DNA of 64,000 bases from Rossellomorea vietnamensis (GCF_008180415.1 NZ_VTEI01000015.1:1-64000); one strand, 5' to 3'. Positions 51,538 through 60,650 are shown, counted from the stretch's first letter. The notes: generated by a model not told the origin, from the letters alone. Program-made: numbers and translations.

Positions 51538-52269
51538 CTACATCATGATTCCTCCATCGACATGAAGAACATGGCCATTGACATAATCTGATTCGCCGCT
51601 CGCCAGAAACAGATAGGCATTGGCGATATCCTCGGGCTTCCCGAGGCGTCCCATCGGAACCTGGGCTTTCATTTTTTCAATCACTTTTTCCGGAACTTCG
51701 GCAACCATGGCTGTTTCAGTGAAACCCGGCGCCACTGCATTGACATTGATGCCTTTTCTGGCAAGCTCCTTCGCCCATGTTTTTGTCATGCCGATCACCC
51801 CGGCCTTGGCTGCCGCATAGTTTGTCTGTCCGACATTGCCATAGGTACCCGTTACAGAAGAAGTGTTGATGATTTTGCCGCTTCCCTGCTCTGCCATGTA
51901 AGGCAATACGGCCTGTGTGCAATGAAATACTCCCGTTAAATTCACATTGATGACTTGCTGAAATTGCTCTCTCGTCATTTTTGAGAGCATGGAATCTCTT
52001 GTGATGCCCGCATTATTGATAAGGATATCAATGGTTCCGAAACGGTCGATGACAGTTTGGACGAGGCTGTCGACACTATCCCTGTCCGAAACATCCACCC
52101 TGACAAAAACGACTCCTGGATTCGCTTCCTCCGCTTTCTTGCCTGCCTCTTCGTTAAAATCGGCGATCACAACGTTTGCGCCTTCCCGCTTGAACGTTCG
52201 GGCCGCTTCAAGTCCGATGCCGTTAGCCGCCCCGGTGATCACAGCTGTTTTGCCTCTCAGTCTGCTCAT
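51538..52269 (-). CDS. SDR 3-oxoacyl reductase (FabG/PhaB-like)
   Basis: A 243-residue NAD(P)-dependent dehydrogenase. TGAANGIG (residues 12-19) binds cofactor, NNAG is near 85, the catalytic Ser is in NTSSVTG and the Tyr-Lys pair in YAAAKAG. It would interconvert 3-hydroxyacyl and 3-oxoacyl thioesters. The ATG overlaps the hydrolase stop as ATGA, so translation is coupled. In a breakdown pathway it would run in the oxidising direction. Confidence 0.93.
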   Translation of the reverse strand: MSRLRGKTAVITGAANGIGLEAARTFKREGANVVIADFNEEAGKKAEEANPGVVFVRVDVSDRDSVDSLVQTVIDRFGTIDILINNAGITRDSMLSKMTREQFQQVINVNLTGVFHCTQAVLPYMAEQGSGKIINTSSVTGTYGNVGQTNYAAAKAGVIGMTKTWAKELARKGINVNAVAPGFTETAMVAEVPEKVIEKMKAQVPMGRLGKPEDIANAYLFLASGESDYVNGHVLHVDGGIMM

Positions 52270-53177
52270 GCTTTCTGTTCCTCCCTCTCCAAAAATTGCT
52301 CCATATGCCGCAAGAGCCCATCCAAATCATCAATCAGCGGTGAATGCCCGCAGTCCTTCATTTCTATGAACTTCACCCTGCCTTCATAATCCTCAACCAA
52401 TTCCTTGGTCATTCTCTCTGTGACCACAAGATCCCGGTCTCCCCTTAAGGCAAGTACTGGGATGTCAATGGTGTCGACTTCACCGTTCCCCTTCGTTAAT
52501 CCGTTGTCATGCCTGCTGATATTGAAGGTATTCAAAGCCTGATAGACATCGGCTAAATTCCGCTGTGTGCACATATCATCGAGATACTTTTCATATCTCT
52601 CCGGTTCCGGTTTTTGGCTAGTGTAGATGAGCGCATTCCATATCGCTCTCAGCAGTTCATGGTTCTTCTCATCATAAGCACCTTGGACAGGGAGAGTCTT
52701 TCCGTGATCGCGCTTTACCTCATCCAGCGTTTTCAATCTTTTTTCCGGGTCCGGAAGGCCTTGGTCATTGCTGCCGAAAAACGGGTAGCCTCTTGTAGAT
52801 GCAGAGGCGACAAGCACAAGCTTGCTGCACCTGTCCGGATAATCGATACAGAACTGCTGGCAGACGGCTCCTCCAAGAGACCAGCCAACCAGGGCAAAGC
52901 CGCTCAGGCCCAGAACATCCGCAAACCCTTTTACATCATCAGAAAAATCTTTAATAGAATGAATCGGCCTGTGGTAAGAGGAGGTGCCGAAGCCTCTCAG
53001 ATCAATCGCATATACTTTATATCTTTCATCCATATTTTCAAGTACAAGGTCCCAGTGAGCAGACGACGTCATGTTGCCGTGAACAAGCACAACCGTTTGG
53101 CTGCCGCCTTCACGCTCCCGGTATCCAATCGTTTCCCCGTTCTGTAATGAAACTTCCTTCAACGTGATTTCCGCCAT
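52266..53177 (-). CDS. Alpha/beta hydrolase
   Basis: A 303-residue hydrolase. Oxyanion loop VHGNMTSSAHW (about 33-43), nucleophile elbow GWSLGGA (about 103-109), acid in ALRGDRDLVV and catalytic His in CGHSPLIDD. No signal peptide, so cytoplasmic. It might open an ester or lactone substrate, or a thioester. The ATG is behind GGAAGGGG; it lies 15 bp after the KAS III-like gene. Confidence 0.9.
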   Translation of the reverse strand: MAEITLKEVSLQNGETIGYREREGGSQTVVLVHGNMTSSAHWDLVLENMDERYKVYAIDLRGFGTSSYHRPIHSIKDFSDDVKGFADVLGLSGFALVGWSLGGAVCQQFCIDYPDRCSKLVLVASASTRGYPFFGSNDQGLPDPEKRLKTLDEVKRDHGKTLPVQGAYDEKNHELLRAIWNALIYTSQKPEPERYEKYLDDMCTQRNLADVYQALNTFNISRHDNGLTKGNGEVDTIDIPVLALRGDRDLVVTERMTKELVEDYEGRVKFIEMKDCGHSPLIDDLDGLLRHMEQFLEREEQKA

Positions 53178-53192
53178 AATTTCCCCTTCCTT

Positions 53193-54197
53193 TCATCCCC
53201 AGCGAATGACGTTTGCTCCCCATGCATAACCTACCCCTGCGCTGACCAGGATGATGATATCCCCCGGCTTCAGCATCCCTCTCTCTTCTGCAAGCTGAAG
53301 GGAAATAATCTGGTCCATCTGCCCGATATGTCCATAGTCTTCAAGGTAGATAGATTTATCGGGGCTAACACCCAGTTCATTCAGCACATAATGGTGGGCG
53401 GATCTTTTCATATGAAGAATGGCGACGTAGTCAATGTCTTCCTGGGTGCATCCGCTTTTTTTAAGCGCGATTCTAATCACTTTCAGGAAATTCTCCATTG
53501 ATTTCTTTTCCAGTCGCGCCTTCATTCCTTCTGGATCAAGGACATCCAATTGATAAAGTCCCGCTTCCAGGGCTTCTGGAGTCAACGGACTTTTTGTGCC
53601 GCCAACCGGGACGACCACATCTTCTGAAAAAGATCCGTCGGTGATGATGTGGCTGCCGAGAATGATGTTTTGATTAGTACCCCTTTCGAGAATCATCGCC
53701 CCTCCGCCTGCTCCGAGATTATACATGAACCTCGTCCTCGGATTCTCATAATCTATGAAATCCACATTTCGATAGCCCCCGGCCAGCAATACTGTTTTAA
53801 TAGCGGGATCTGCTATCATCATATCCTTGGCCATCTTGACCGCCATGATCGTCGTTCCGCAGCGCAGTGCCATATCAAAGGCAAACGCGTTGACGGCTCC
53901 GATCTCCTCCTGCAGCTTTATGGCTGCGGTCCAGAGAGGATATTCTTTGTACTCCTCGCCGATATAGATCACCATATCAATGGAGGCTGGATCCACCCCT
54001 GTTTTATTAATCGCATCCCGCGCTGCCTCGATTCCCATCTGGCAGGTATGATCATCAGGACCCGGCAGCGGCTTTTCTTTGATTCCCAGTTTCTCTATGA
54101 CAATGTTCTCCGGCATGCCTGCTTTTTCCGCGAGCTCCCCCGCCGTCATTTTCCGCTGGGGGATGTATACACCCAACCCTTTGATTCCGGCATTCAT
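53193..54197 (-). CDS. KAS III-like thiolase-fold enzyme with altered active site
   Basis: A 334-residue ketoacyl-synthase III homologue. The nucleophile Cys is in DMALRCGTTIMA (about 113) and a His in AILHMKRSAHH aligns with FabH His244. The third residue, Asn in FabH (GNTSA), appears to be His here (DYGHIGQMDQ). HMKR also replaces HQAN. This makes ordinary fatty acid initiation unlikely; a thiolase-like cleavage or another condensation fits a catabolic operon better. GAGGAGGACC precedes the ATG. Confidence 0.82.
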   Translation of the reverse strand: MNAGIKGLGVYIPQRKMTAGELAEKAGMPENIVIEKLGIKEKPLPGPDDHTCQMGIEAARDAINKTGVDPASIDMVIYIGEEYKEYPLWTAAIKLQEEIGAVNAFAFDMALRCGTTIMAVKMAKDMMIADPAIKTVLLAGGYRNVDFIDYENPRTRFMYNLGAGGGAMILERGTNQNIILGSHIITDGSFSEDVVVPVGGTKSPLTPEALEAGLYQLDVLDPEGMKARLEKKSMENFLKVIRIALKKSGCTQEDIDYVAILHMKRSAHHYVLNELGVSPDKSIYLEDYGHIGQMDQIISLQLAEERGMLKPGDIIILVSAGVGYAWGANVIRWG

Positions 54198-54385
54198 TTC
54201 CGGTCCTCCTCTGGTGATTTTTGCAATCCTTCGACTGTCTGCTTCATATGATTCATCGCATCTTCAAAAGAATCAAATGAAATTTCGTTTTCCCCTTGAA
54301 CATGCGTCAACTTAATCCTGTAATCCCGCTGATGTGATTCAATTACATGGCAGCGGACAATGAACGATGTGATAAGCTGGTTCAT
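54194..54385 (-). CDS. Small hypothetical protein of the acid-uptake cluster
   Basis: A 63-residue soluble protein (MNQLITSFIVRCHVIESHQR start; then IKLTHVQGENEISFDSFEDA, MNHMKQTVEG). A beta-strand then helix pattern, no cysteine pairs or membrane segment. It starts 12 bp behind LivM and overlaps the KAS III-like gene by 4 bp, so it belongs to the operon. Function unknown. Confidence 0.7.
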   Translation of the reverse strand: MNQLITSFIVRCHVIESHQRDYRIKLTHVQGENEISFDSFEDAMNHMKQTVEGLQKSPEEDRK

Positions 54386-54396
54386 CATATCCCCCT

Positions 54397-55404
54397 TTAA
54401 CCGGCTATATTCTTTTCAGGTTTCACTGGTTTTTCACGCTTTCTTGCACTCCTTTTTTTAAAAACACCCTGCAATGTGCCAGCGATTCCTTTTGGAAAAA
54501 AGATGACCGCCAGTATATACACGGTTCCGAAAAGAATAATCCACCTTTCAAAAATCCAGTGAACACCTGAGAGATCCGACAGCCAGTGGTGGGCGAACTC
54601 CACCAGCGCTGCTCCGATGATCGGCCCAATCAATGTACCGACTCCCCCAATGATCGTCATCAGCAAGGCATCGAGCGTGACATCAGTGGCAAATACACTC
54701 GTATCGACAAATCGGAGTGACAGCATATATAACACCCCGGCAATGCTTGCGACGACTCCTGAAACGACACTGACAATTACTTTGTAATGAAGCACTTTGT
54801 AGCCAAGTGACTCTGTCCGTCCCTCATTCTCCCGGATGGCAAGAAGCACCCTGCCGAGCGGTGATTCAGTGAAGCGTTTTAGACCGAAAAAGACAAGTAC
54901 CATCACAATGAGGCAGGTCAGATAAAGAGTCGTCCGGTCCTTGAATACATCGGGAATGGAAAACGTAAACCCATCCGCTCCGCCGGTCACGCTCCGCCAC
55001 TTTTCAGCTGCTACCAGGAACAGTCCCGCCAGCGCCAAGGTGAGCATCGCATAAAAATGGCTTTTCAAACGAAGTGTCAGGACACCCACAATGAAACTGA
55101 CAATGGCTGCCACCACGACTGCGGTGACAATGCCAAGCAGCAGCGTCAACAGTGTCGGTTCCTGCTTATTGAACATCACCGCTGTGGAATAGGCCCCGAT
55201 GCCAAAGAACATTGTGTGCCCGAACGAAACAATTCCTGTATACCCGAGCAGCAAGTCATAGCTCATTGCGAAAATGCCGAGAATGAAAATTTGCATCACT
55301 AAGAACAAGAGGCTTCTTCCCGTGACAATAAAGGGAAGAACTGCAAGCAGGAAGGCGATGGCAAGATAAATCCATGTACTGTAATTCAAGCGCAATGACT
55401 GCAT
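54397..55404 (-). CDS. livM: BCAA-type ABC permease (LivM-like)
   Basis: A 335-residue membrane protein with about nine helices. GYTGIVSFGHTMFFGIGAYS (about 54-73) and IRENEGRTESLGYKVLHYKV (coupling helix, about 190-209) with TIIGGVGTLIGPIIGAAL mark the LivM branch. The tail is basic (KKRSARKREKPVKPEK). With LivH it forms the channel for amino acids, amides or carboxylates; the cluster argues for an acid. Confidence 0.92.
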   Translation of the reverse strand: MQSLRLNYSTWIYLAIAFLLAVLPFIVTGRSLLFLVMQIFILGIFAMSYDLLLGYTGIVSFGHTMFFGIGAYSTAVMFNKQEPTLLTLLLGIVTAVVVAAIVSFIVGVLTLRLKSHFYAMLTLALAGLFLVAAEKWRSVTGGADGFTFSIPDVFKDRTTLYLTCLIVMVLVFFGLKRFTESPLGRVLLAIRENEGRTESLGYKVLHYKVIVSVVSGVVASIAGVLYMLSLRFVDTSVFATDVTLDALLMTIIGGVGTLIGPIIGAALVEFAHHWLSDLSGVHWIFERWIILFGTVYILAVIFFPKGIAGTLQGVFKKRSARKREKPVKPEKNIAG

Positions 55405-55408
55405 TGTT

Positions 55409-56269
55409 TCACCCCTTCACCATAAATAGTCCCTGCGGCCTGAAAATCAAGACGACGGTCATAAGAAGCATGTTGACAGCAAGCGACAGTGCCGGAACAT
55501 AGTAAGCCATGTAGGCTTGAGCCAGCCCTACCAGAATCGCTGCCAGGAGTGATCCAGGGAAGCTTCCCATCCCGCCGATGACCACCACGATGAAAGCGAG
55601 GATCCCGAACTCCAGCCCCATTTCTGCATAGATCACACCTGAATAAGGAGCCATCAGCATACCCCCGAGTGCGGCCATGGCTGCCCCTGCCATAAAGACA
55701 AGAGTGAAAACAACCCGGATGTTGATGCCCAGCGTTTGAACCATTTCCTTGTTCATGACACCCGCCCGGACGATCAGGCCGATTCTTGTTCTTTTTAAAA
55801 TAAAGTAGGTAATGGCAAATACAATCAGTCCCACGAGGATGATGAACAATCGGTATTTTATTAAAATGACATCCCCGATCATAAAGCTTCCTGCAAGAAA
55901 TTCAGGAGGTGCTGCCGCTTTCTGGTCCGGCCCGAATACTACTTTTATCAGTTCAGAAAGGACCAGCATCAGGCCCAGGGTAATTAAGATCTGCTGAGTG
56001 TGATTTCCGTATACCGGACGGATGATCAGGTACTCAGTTACAGCTCCAAGAATGAGGCCGGCAATGATCGCCGCAATGATTCCGACCCAGAAGGATTCTG
56101 TCAGGTTATAGGCCCAGACACCGCTGAACGCCCCCCAGACGAACAATCCTCCATGAGCAAAGTTCAGGACATCCATCAGTCCAAAAATAAGGGTAAGCCC
56201 GGCAGCGAGCAAAAAGATGAGCATACCGGTTGCCAATCCATTGATGGTTAAGCTGAAAAGTAAATCCAC
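55409..56269 (-). CDS. livH: BCAA-type ABC permease (LivH-like)
   Basis: A 286-residue permease. GLTLIFGLMDVLNFAHGGLF (about 24-43), RAGVMNKEMVQTLGINIRVV (coupling helix) and VVVIGGMGSFPGSLLAAILV are typical. GTG start at 56269 behind AGGAGGTGG. Four bases separate it from LivM, twelve from LivF. Confidence 0.92.
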   Translation of the reverse strand: MDLLFSLTINGLATGMLIFLLAAGLTLIFGLMDVLNFAHGGLFVWGAFSGVWAYNLTESFWVGIIAAIIAGLILGAVTEYLIIRPVYGNHTQQILITLGLMLVLSELIKVVFGPDQKAAAPPEFLAGSFMIGDVILIKYRLFIILVGLIVFAITYFILKRTRIGLIVRAGVMNKEMVQTLGINIRVVFTLVFMAGAAMAALGGMLMAPYSGVIYAEMGLEFGILAFIVVVIGGMGSFPGSLLAAILVGLAQAYMAYYVPALSLAVNMLLMTVVLIFRPQGLFMVKG

Positions 56270-56280
56270 GTCTCCACCTC

Positions 56281-56988
56281 CTAAGCGATTCCAAGGTATT
56301 TTTTCATTAAAGCTTTATCCTGCTTGAGCTCCCTCATCATGCCGTTATGGACCGTCTGCCCGTCATCAATGATATGGAAGCTGTCCCCGATTTTGCTTGC
56401 CATGATAAAGTTCTGCTCCACAAGTACAATAGTCGTTTTTTCCTTCATCTGCTGAATCGTTTCCATTACTTTTTCCACTACAATCGGGGCCAGCCCCTTA
56501 CTCGGTTCATCAATTAAAAGAAGTTCATTGTCATTCACATAGGCGCGGGCTATGGCAAGCATCTGCTTCTGCCCGCCGCTCAACTGGCCGCCCGGCTTCT
56601 TCCAAAATTTCTTGAGATCCGGAAAAAGATCGAGGACCCATTCCAGAAGCTTTGCTGTCGTCTCATCCTCCTTCTGCATGGCCACACGAAGGTTTTCCCC
56701 GACAGTTAAATCCGCAAAAACCCCTTGATCTTCCGGGACGTAACCGATCCCCTTTTTCGCGACCAGATAGGGCTTCCACTTTTTAATTTCCTCTCCTTTA
56801 AAATGGATGCTTCCGGAAGTTGCCGGGTTCAAGCCCATGATCGTCCTCAGCGTCGTTGTCTTTCCCGATCCGTTCCGGCCCAGCAGCACGGTTACCTCGC
56901 CTTTGGGAACTTCAAAGGAAATATCATGCAAAATGTGAAACTGGCCGATATGTGTTTGGACATTTTTCAACTCAAGCAAGGTGTTCAT
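56281..56988 (-). CDS. livF: BCAA-type ABC ATPase (LivF-like)
   Basis: A 235-residue ATPase. Walker A GRNGSGKTT (about 37-45), signature LSGGQKQM (about 136), Walker B LLLIDEPSKGLAP and switch VLVEQN. The ATG at 56988 has GGGAGG 7 bp before it and lies inside the LivG gene by 17 bp, so the pair is coupled. Confidence 0.93.
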   Translation of the reverse strand: MNTLLELKNVQTHIGQFHILHDISFEVPKGEVTVLLGRNGSGKTTTLRTIMGLNPATSGSIHFKGEEIKKWKPYLVAKKGIGYVPEDQGVFADLTVGENLRVAMQKEDETTAKLLEWVLDLFPDLKKFWKKPGGQLSGGQKQMLAIARAYVNDNELLLIDEPSKGLAPIVVEKVMETIQQMKEKTTIVLVEQNFIMASKIGDSFHIIDDGQTVHNGMMRELKQDKALMKKYLGIA

Positions 56989-57739
56989 CATACAACCCTC
57001 CCAGATAAGCAGACTGCACCGTTTCATTCTCCATGATATCTTCAGGACTGCCTTGGGCGAGCAGTTCTCCGTGAAACAAGACGAGCACCTCATCCGACAA
57101 ATCGAGGATCATATCCATCTTGTGTTCAATCAGGACGATCGTCCGCTCTCCCTGCTCCTTGATTTTTCTGATTACTTCCAGAATGGCCGGTACTTCTTCG
57201 ATGGACATGCCTGCCGTCGGCTCATCCAGCAGCAGGACATCCGTTTCCAGTGCAAGCAGCATCGCGATTTCCAGCTTTCTTTTTTCTCCATGAGCCAGAT
57301 TGACGGCGATCGTGTCTGCTTTTTCTTTCAACAGCACGACTTCCAGCAGATCCAGAGCTTTTTCCCTCATGGCTTTATAGTGCTTGTAATGGGCAAAAAT
57401 CTGATAGCGGACCTTCGCCTGGGACTGGACAGCGAGCCTGACGTTCTCAAGGACGGTCAGGTTGGGGAATACATTGGTGATCTGGAAAGATCGTCCGATT
57501 CCCCTCCTGGCCCGGTCGGTCGGGGACAAGGATGTGATATCCTCTCCTTTATAAATGATTTTCCCTTCGGTGGGGGACAGCTGTCCGCTTAACAGGTTAA
57601 ACAACGTCGTCTTTCCTGCGCCATTCGGACCGATGACAGAAGTAAATTTCTTTTCCTTGATGGCTACTGTGATTCCATTAACTGCACGGTGGCCGCCAAA
57701 ATCGATTGACAGGTTTTCTGATTTCAGAATGTCTTGCAT
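56972..57739 (-). CDS. livG: BCAA-type ABC ATPase (LivG-like)
   Basis: A 255-residue ATPase. Walker A GPNGAGKTT (about 39-47), GIGRSFQITNVFPNLTVLEN after the Q loop, signature variant NLAHGEKRKLEIAMLLA, Walker B VLLLDEPTAGMS and switch VLIEHKMD. Start ATG at 57739 with GAGGTG; the longer frame is not supported. It is the first gene of the downstream run; 728 bp of repeats separate it from the binding protein. Confidence 0.93.
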   Translation of the reverse strand: MQDILKSENLSIDFGGHRAVNGITVAIKEKKFTSVIGPNGAGKTTLFNLLSGQLSPTEGKIIYKGEDITSLSPTDRARRGIGRSFQITNVFPNLTVLENVRLAVQSQAKVRYQIFAHYKHYKAMREKALDLLEVVLLKEKADTIAVNLAHGEKRKLEIAMLLALETDVLLLDEPTAGMSIEEVPAILEVIRKIKEQGERTIVLIEHKMDMILDLSDEVLVLFHGELLAQGSPEDIMENETVQSAYLGGLYDEHLA

Positions 57740-57824
57740 GGAGTTCACCTCGTTTCTTTTGTAAAGGGTGTTATTGTAAGCAACATTTTGAAAAGATGGT
57801 TGCTGCATTATGAGCAAGGGATTT

Positions 57825-58063
57825 CCGCTTCAGGCTTACGACTCCGCGGGGCGGGCGGTGAGCCTCCTCTGCTTCGCCTTTTAAAAAAGTGGAAGCGCCC
57901 TGCTCAGGCCCGACAGGCAAATGTTCCAAAGCGAAAAAAAGGCGGTCTTTCCTTTTATTCGCTTTGGGTTATTTGACCCCGAGGGACTGGGCGCTGCAAC
58001 TGGATTGGGGTCTCACCTGTCCCGCTAGTCCCGCAGGAGATCGTACGCCTTCCGCTCCAATCC
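57825..58063. repeat. Family B element, copy 2, split by an A element
   Basis: Left B part: GGGATTTCCGCTTCAGGC to GAGCCTCCTCTGCTTCGCCT (57825-57879). Right B part: GGGGTCTCACCTGTCCCGCT to CTTCCGCTCCAATCC (58007-58063). Together they equal copy 1 at 17 kb with the A element (57888-58006) inserted between GCCT and GGGGTCTC. Confidence 0.9.
57888..58006 (+). repeat. Family A element, copy 5, inserted in element B
   Basis: GTGGAAGCGCCCTGCTCAGG, CCCGACAGGCAAATGTTCC, GGCGGTCTTTCCTTTTATTC, GACCCCGAGGGACTGGGCGC. Full-length; its ends inside B define the element boundaries as roughly TTTTAAAAAAGTGGAAGCGC at left and GCGCTGCAACTGGATT at right. Confidence 0.9.
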
Positions 58064-58129
58064 TTCTGTATGAGTATGATAGAGTAATAAAATATTCAAA
58101 AACAAAAATCTTCAAGAAATTCCTTTTAT

Positions 58130-58175
58130 TAAACTTTGTTGCTTTACTTTAAAATTTTCGGGATATTTCATCTAA
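58130..58175. repeat. Family D fragment
   Basis: TTAAACTTTGTTGCTTTACT, TTAAAATTTTCGGGATAT resembles the D end (AAACTTTGTTGCT) and inner TTCGGATAT. Confidence 0.4.
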
Positions 58176-58467
58176 AGCATCTTGGTAACCAAGAAAGAAA
58201 AGAGCAACTCTAACCGAGAAAGTTCCGGCACTTGTAATTTTACTGAAAGAAACAATTCATCCGAAATAGCCATTAAAAGAGAGCCTTTTATAAAGGACAT
58301 TAGTAAAAAAACTGCACACATGAATTGGTTAATAGATATCATCATTTAGTTCCTTTTTCATATCTTTCTCTTAAAATTTGCATACGTTTTTGGTGACAGA
58401 GCTTTACCTCATTCAATGAGAATGCATACCCTCACCAAAGAATTGGCAAGGGCAGCTTTTTACATGA

Positions 58468-59706
58468 TTATTGATTTAGGATTGGCGGTTCTGTTTCTTC
58501 AGGTGTCAGAACCCGTTTCAGGACCGGTACTGGATAATCGAAACCATCCTTTTCCTCCAAGGTGATGGCGTACAGGGACTGCATAGCCTGATGGTCTTCG
58601 GCGCGGAAGGTCATCGTTCCTTTAGGACTCTCAAAGCTCATTCCTTCCATCGTCTCGATCAATTTTGCCGAATCTGTATCACCCTCGGATTGCTTCAGCG
58701 CCTCCACAATTGAGATGGCAGCACTCATTCCGCCTGGAGTGAAAAGATCTGGAACCTCTCCGTCAAAACGTTTCTTATGTTCTTCAACAAGCCAGTCATT
58801 AACTTCATTATCAGGAAGGTCATGATAATAAACCGTGAAGCCTTCCATGCCCACAAGCGGCTTCATTGTGGCAAGTGCGGCAATATCAGGTGCACCTGTT
58901 GAGATCTTAATTCCTTGATCCTGCACCTTCATGTCGGAAATCTGGTTCCAAGGAGAGTTGGCCCCAGCCCAGATGACAAACAGGTAATCCGGTTTTGAAT
59001 TGATGATTTTCTGAATGTTTGCCGTGAAGTCTGTTGCAACAGGATCTGCAAATTCTTCGTGTACAATGTCTGCTCCTAAATCTTTAGCAGCTGTCGAAAA
59101 AGCAGCTACACCGTCACGTCCAAAGGAGTTATCTGGAGCAAGTGTGACAATCTTGACGCCTTCCTTGGCGATAGCGGCGGTACCTGCCACTGCATCCTGG
59201 GAAGAGTTGCGTCCTGTCCGGAAAATATATTCGTTGAATTCAGATCCTGTAATACTGTCTGCTACCGCTGGTTCAACTACCATGATCTTCTCGTATTCCT
59301 CCGCAAGCGGCGTAACCGCCAATGTATCCCCGGAACTGGAAGAACCGACCAGGAAATCGACCTTATCTTCTTCCAGCAATTTAAGGGCTTTTTGTCTCGC
59401 TACCTTAGGGTCTGTTTCCGTATCCTCATAGATAATTTCAATTTTCTTGCCGGCAACTTCACCGGTTCCATCTGTGGCAAAATCAATTCCAAGTTCAAAG
59501 CCTTTCTTCGTCTGATCTCCATAAGCTTCAAGAGCTCCTGTCAATGAAGCAAGCACTCCGACTTTCACCGTTTCCTGTGCCTCATCTCCTCCGCTCCCGC
59601 TGTCCGTTTCGGTTCCGGCAGCCTCTTCATTATTTCCGCAACCAACCATGAATACTGCGACAAGCAAAGCCATCAGTAAACCAATACCATACCGCTTCCA
59701 AGCCAT
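58468..59706 (-). CDS. BCAA-type ABC substrate-binding lipoprotein (LivK-like)
   Basis: A 412-residue exported receptor. The signal peptide MAWKRYGIGLLMALLVAVFM ends in lipobox VGC; the periplasmic-binding-protein type 1 fold follows: VKVGVLASLTGALEAYGDQT (about 47-66), VDFLVGSSSSGDTLAVTPLA, and GRNSSQDAVAGTAAIAKEG. ATG at 59706 has GGGGG eight bases upstream. It feeds the LivHMGF set downstream. Ligand unknown; related receptors take amides, aromatic acids or branched amino acids. Confidence 0.92.
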   Translation of the reverse strand: MAWKRYGIGLLMALLVAVFMVGCGNNEEAAGTETDSGSGGDEAQETVKVGVLASLTGALEAYGDQTKKGFELGIDFATDGTGEVAGKKIEIIYEDTETDPKVARQKALKLLEEDKVDFLVGSSSSGDTLAVTPLAEEYEKIMVVEPAVADSITGSEFNEYIFRTGRNSSQDAVAGTAAIAKEGVKIVTLAPDNSFGRDGVAAFSTAAKDLGADIVHEEFADPVATDFTANIQKIINSKPDYLFVIWAGANSPWNQISDMKVQDQGIKISTGAPDIAALATMKPLVGMEGFTVYYHDLPDNEVNDWLVEEHKKRFDGEVPDLFTPGGMSAAISIVEALKQSEGDTDSAKLIETMEGMSFESPKGTMTFRAEDHQAMQSLYAITLEEKDGFDYPVPVLKRVLTPEETEPPILNQ

Positions 59707-59816
59707 ACATATTTCCCCCTCATTCAAGATAAGATCAACTGCTGTCCTCATCATAAATAATGGCAGTTACAACCGAGTTACAAATAGGTTGAAAGTGCTT
59801 TCAGTGCTTCTAATCG

Positions 59817-59852
59817 AAAAAAAGACTTCCCGGTTAAAGGAAGTCTTTTTGT
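59817..59852 (-). terminator. Terminator of the acetate carrier
   Basis: AAAAAGACTTCC/GGAAGTCTTTTT with loop CGGTTAAA. Confidence 0.9.
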
Positions 59853-59889
59853 TAGTAACTATTTATAAGTAGGGTATCTGTGCGGCCTC

Positions 59890-60507
59890 TTATTTTTTAA
59901 AAATCCCAAACGGCTTTCCGATTGGAAGGAAAACCCGTCCAAAATGAGTATTCAATACGATTGCTGCAGATCCATAGAAAGACAGCAAGGCGATACACAT
60001 CTCTGCAATTGCGGCCAGCATATGAGTGGCATCATGAAAGATTCCGAAAGTACTCAGGGAAAGCCCGATAAATAAGAAATCAATGAAAACAAAAATGAAA
60101 AACAATACTTTATGCGTCTCCAAAGCTCCGATTGTCATGAAGACACTGAATATCAAATATCCGATGAACGCAAACCCTAACTGCCTTGGATCAGCGTTGG
60201 CAGCCAATGTTTCGCCAAAGGCTCCTAATTGAATCAACCAGGACATCCCTACACCGAACCAGAATAGTCCGAATGCGGCAAAGGCCGTTGTTCCAAAAAT
60301 ATTATTGTGTTTAGCATCCAGCAATGCTGCAATTAATTGTGCCAATCCGCCCAAGAAAAACGCCCATGGCAGAATGAGAGAAAGTCCTTCCGTTAACCCC
60401 AGCTTTTGAGACGAAGCAACCAATGTCACCATTGCAAGCCCGAACAGGCCAAGGGCAGATGGATCTGCTGTTGTGATCTTTACATGTGTTTGATTCTGAG
60501 TATCCAT
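59890..60507 (-). CDS. Acetate/succinate carrier (GPR1/FUN34/YaaH family)
   Basis: A 205-residue membrane protein with six helices. The family N-motif appears as DPSALGLFGLAMVT (about 15-28; classic NPAPLGL), and a second FGTTAFAAFGLFWFGVGMSW is conserved. It carries small carboxylates with protons. AGGAGG before the ATG. Single gene; its place upstream of the acid-uptake cluster, in the same direction, suggests linked acetate handling. Confidence 0.9.
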   Translation of the reverse strand: MDTQNQTHVKITTADPSALGLFGLAMVTLVASSQKLGLTEGLSLILPWAFFLGGLAQLIAALLDAKHNNIFGTTAFAAFGLFWFGVGMSWLIQLGAFGETLAANADPRQLGFAFIGYLIFSVFMTIGALETHKVLFFIFVFIDFLFIGLSLSTFGIFHDATHMLAAIAEMCIALLSFYGSAAIVLNTHFGRVFLPIGKPFGIFKK

Positions 60508-60650
60508 ATTTTCCTCCTAAAAAAAGCAATACTTATGTAATCTACTGGATTTGGCTGCGTGAGTCAATGGAATAAATTTGCCAGACTCAACCGGCGGCAT
60601 GGGTCCTTCATTATGAGAGGCAGTTTTTAGTTTCCGGCAGGTTGACCGGC

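Larger units (their letters stand above)
57740..58467. other. Repeat-filled gap between LivK- and LivG-like genes
   Basis: Nested B/A elements (57825-58063), a D fragment (58130-58175) and about 290 bp without features. No terminator is evident behind the binding-protein gene, so transcription may cross, or LivG has a promoter near 57.8 kb. Confidence 0.55.
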
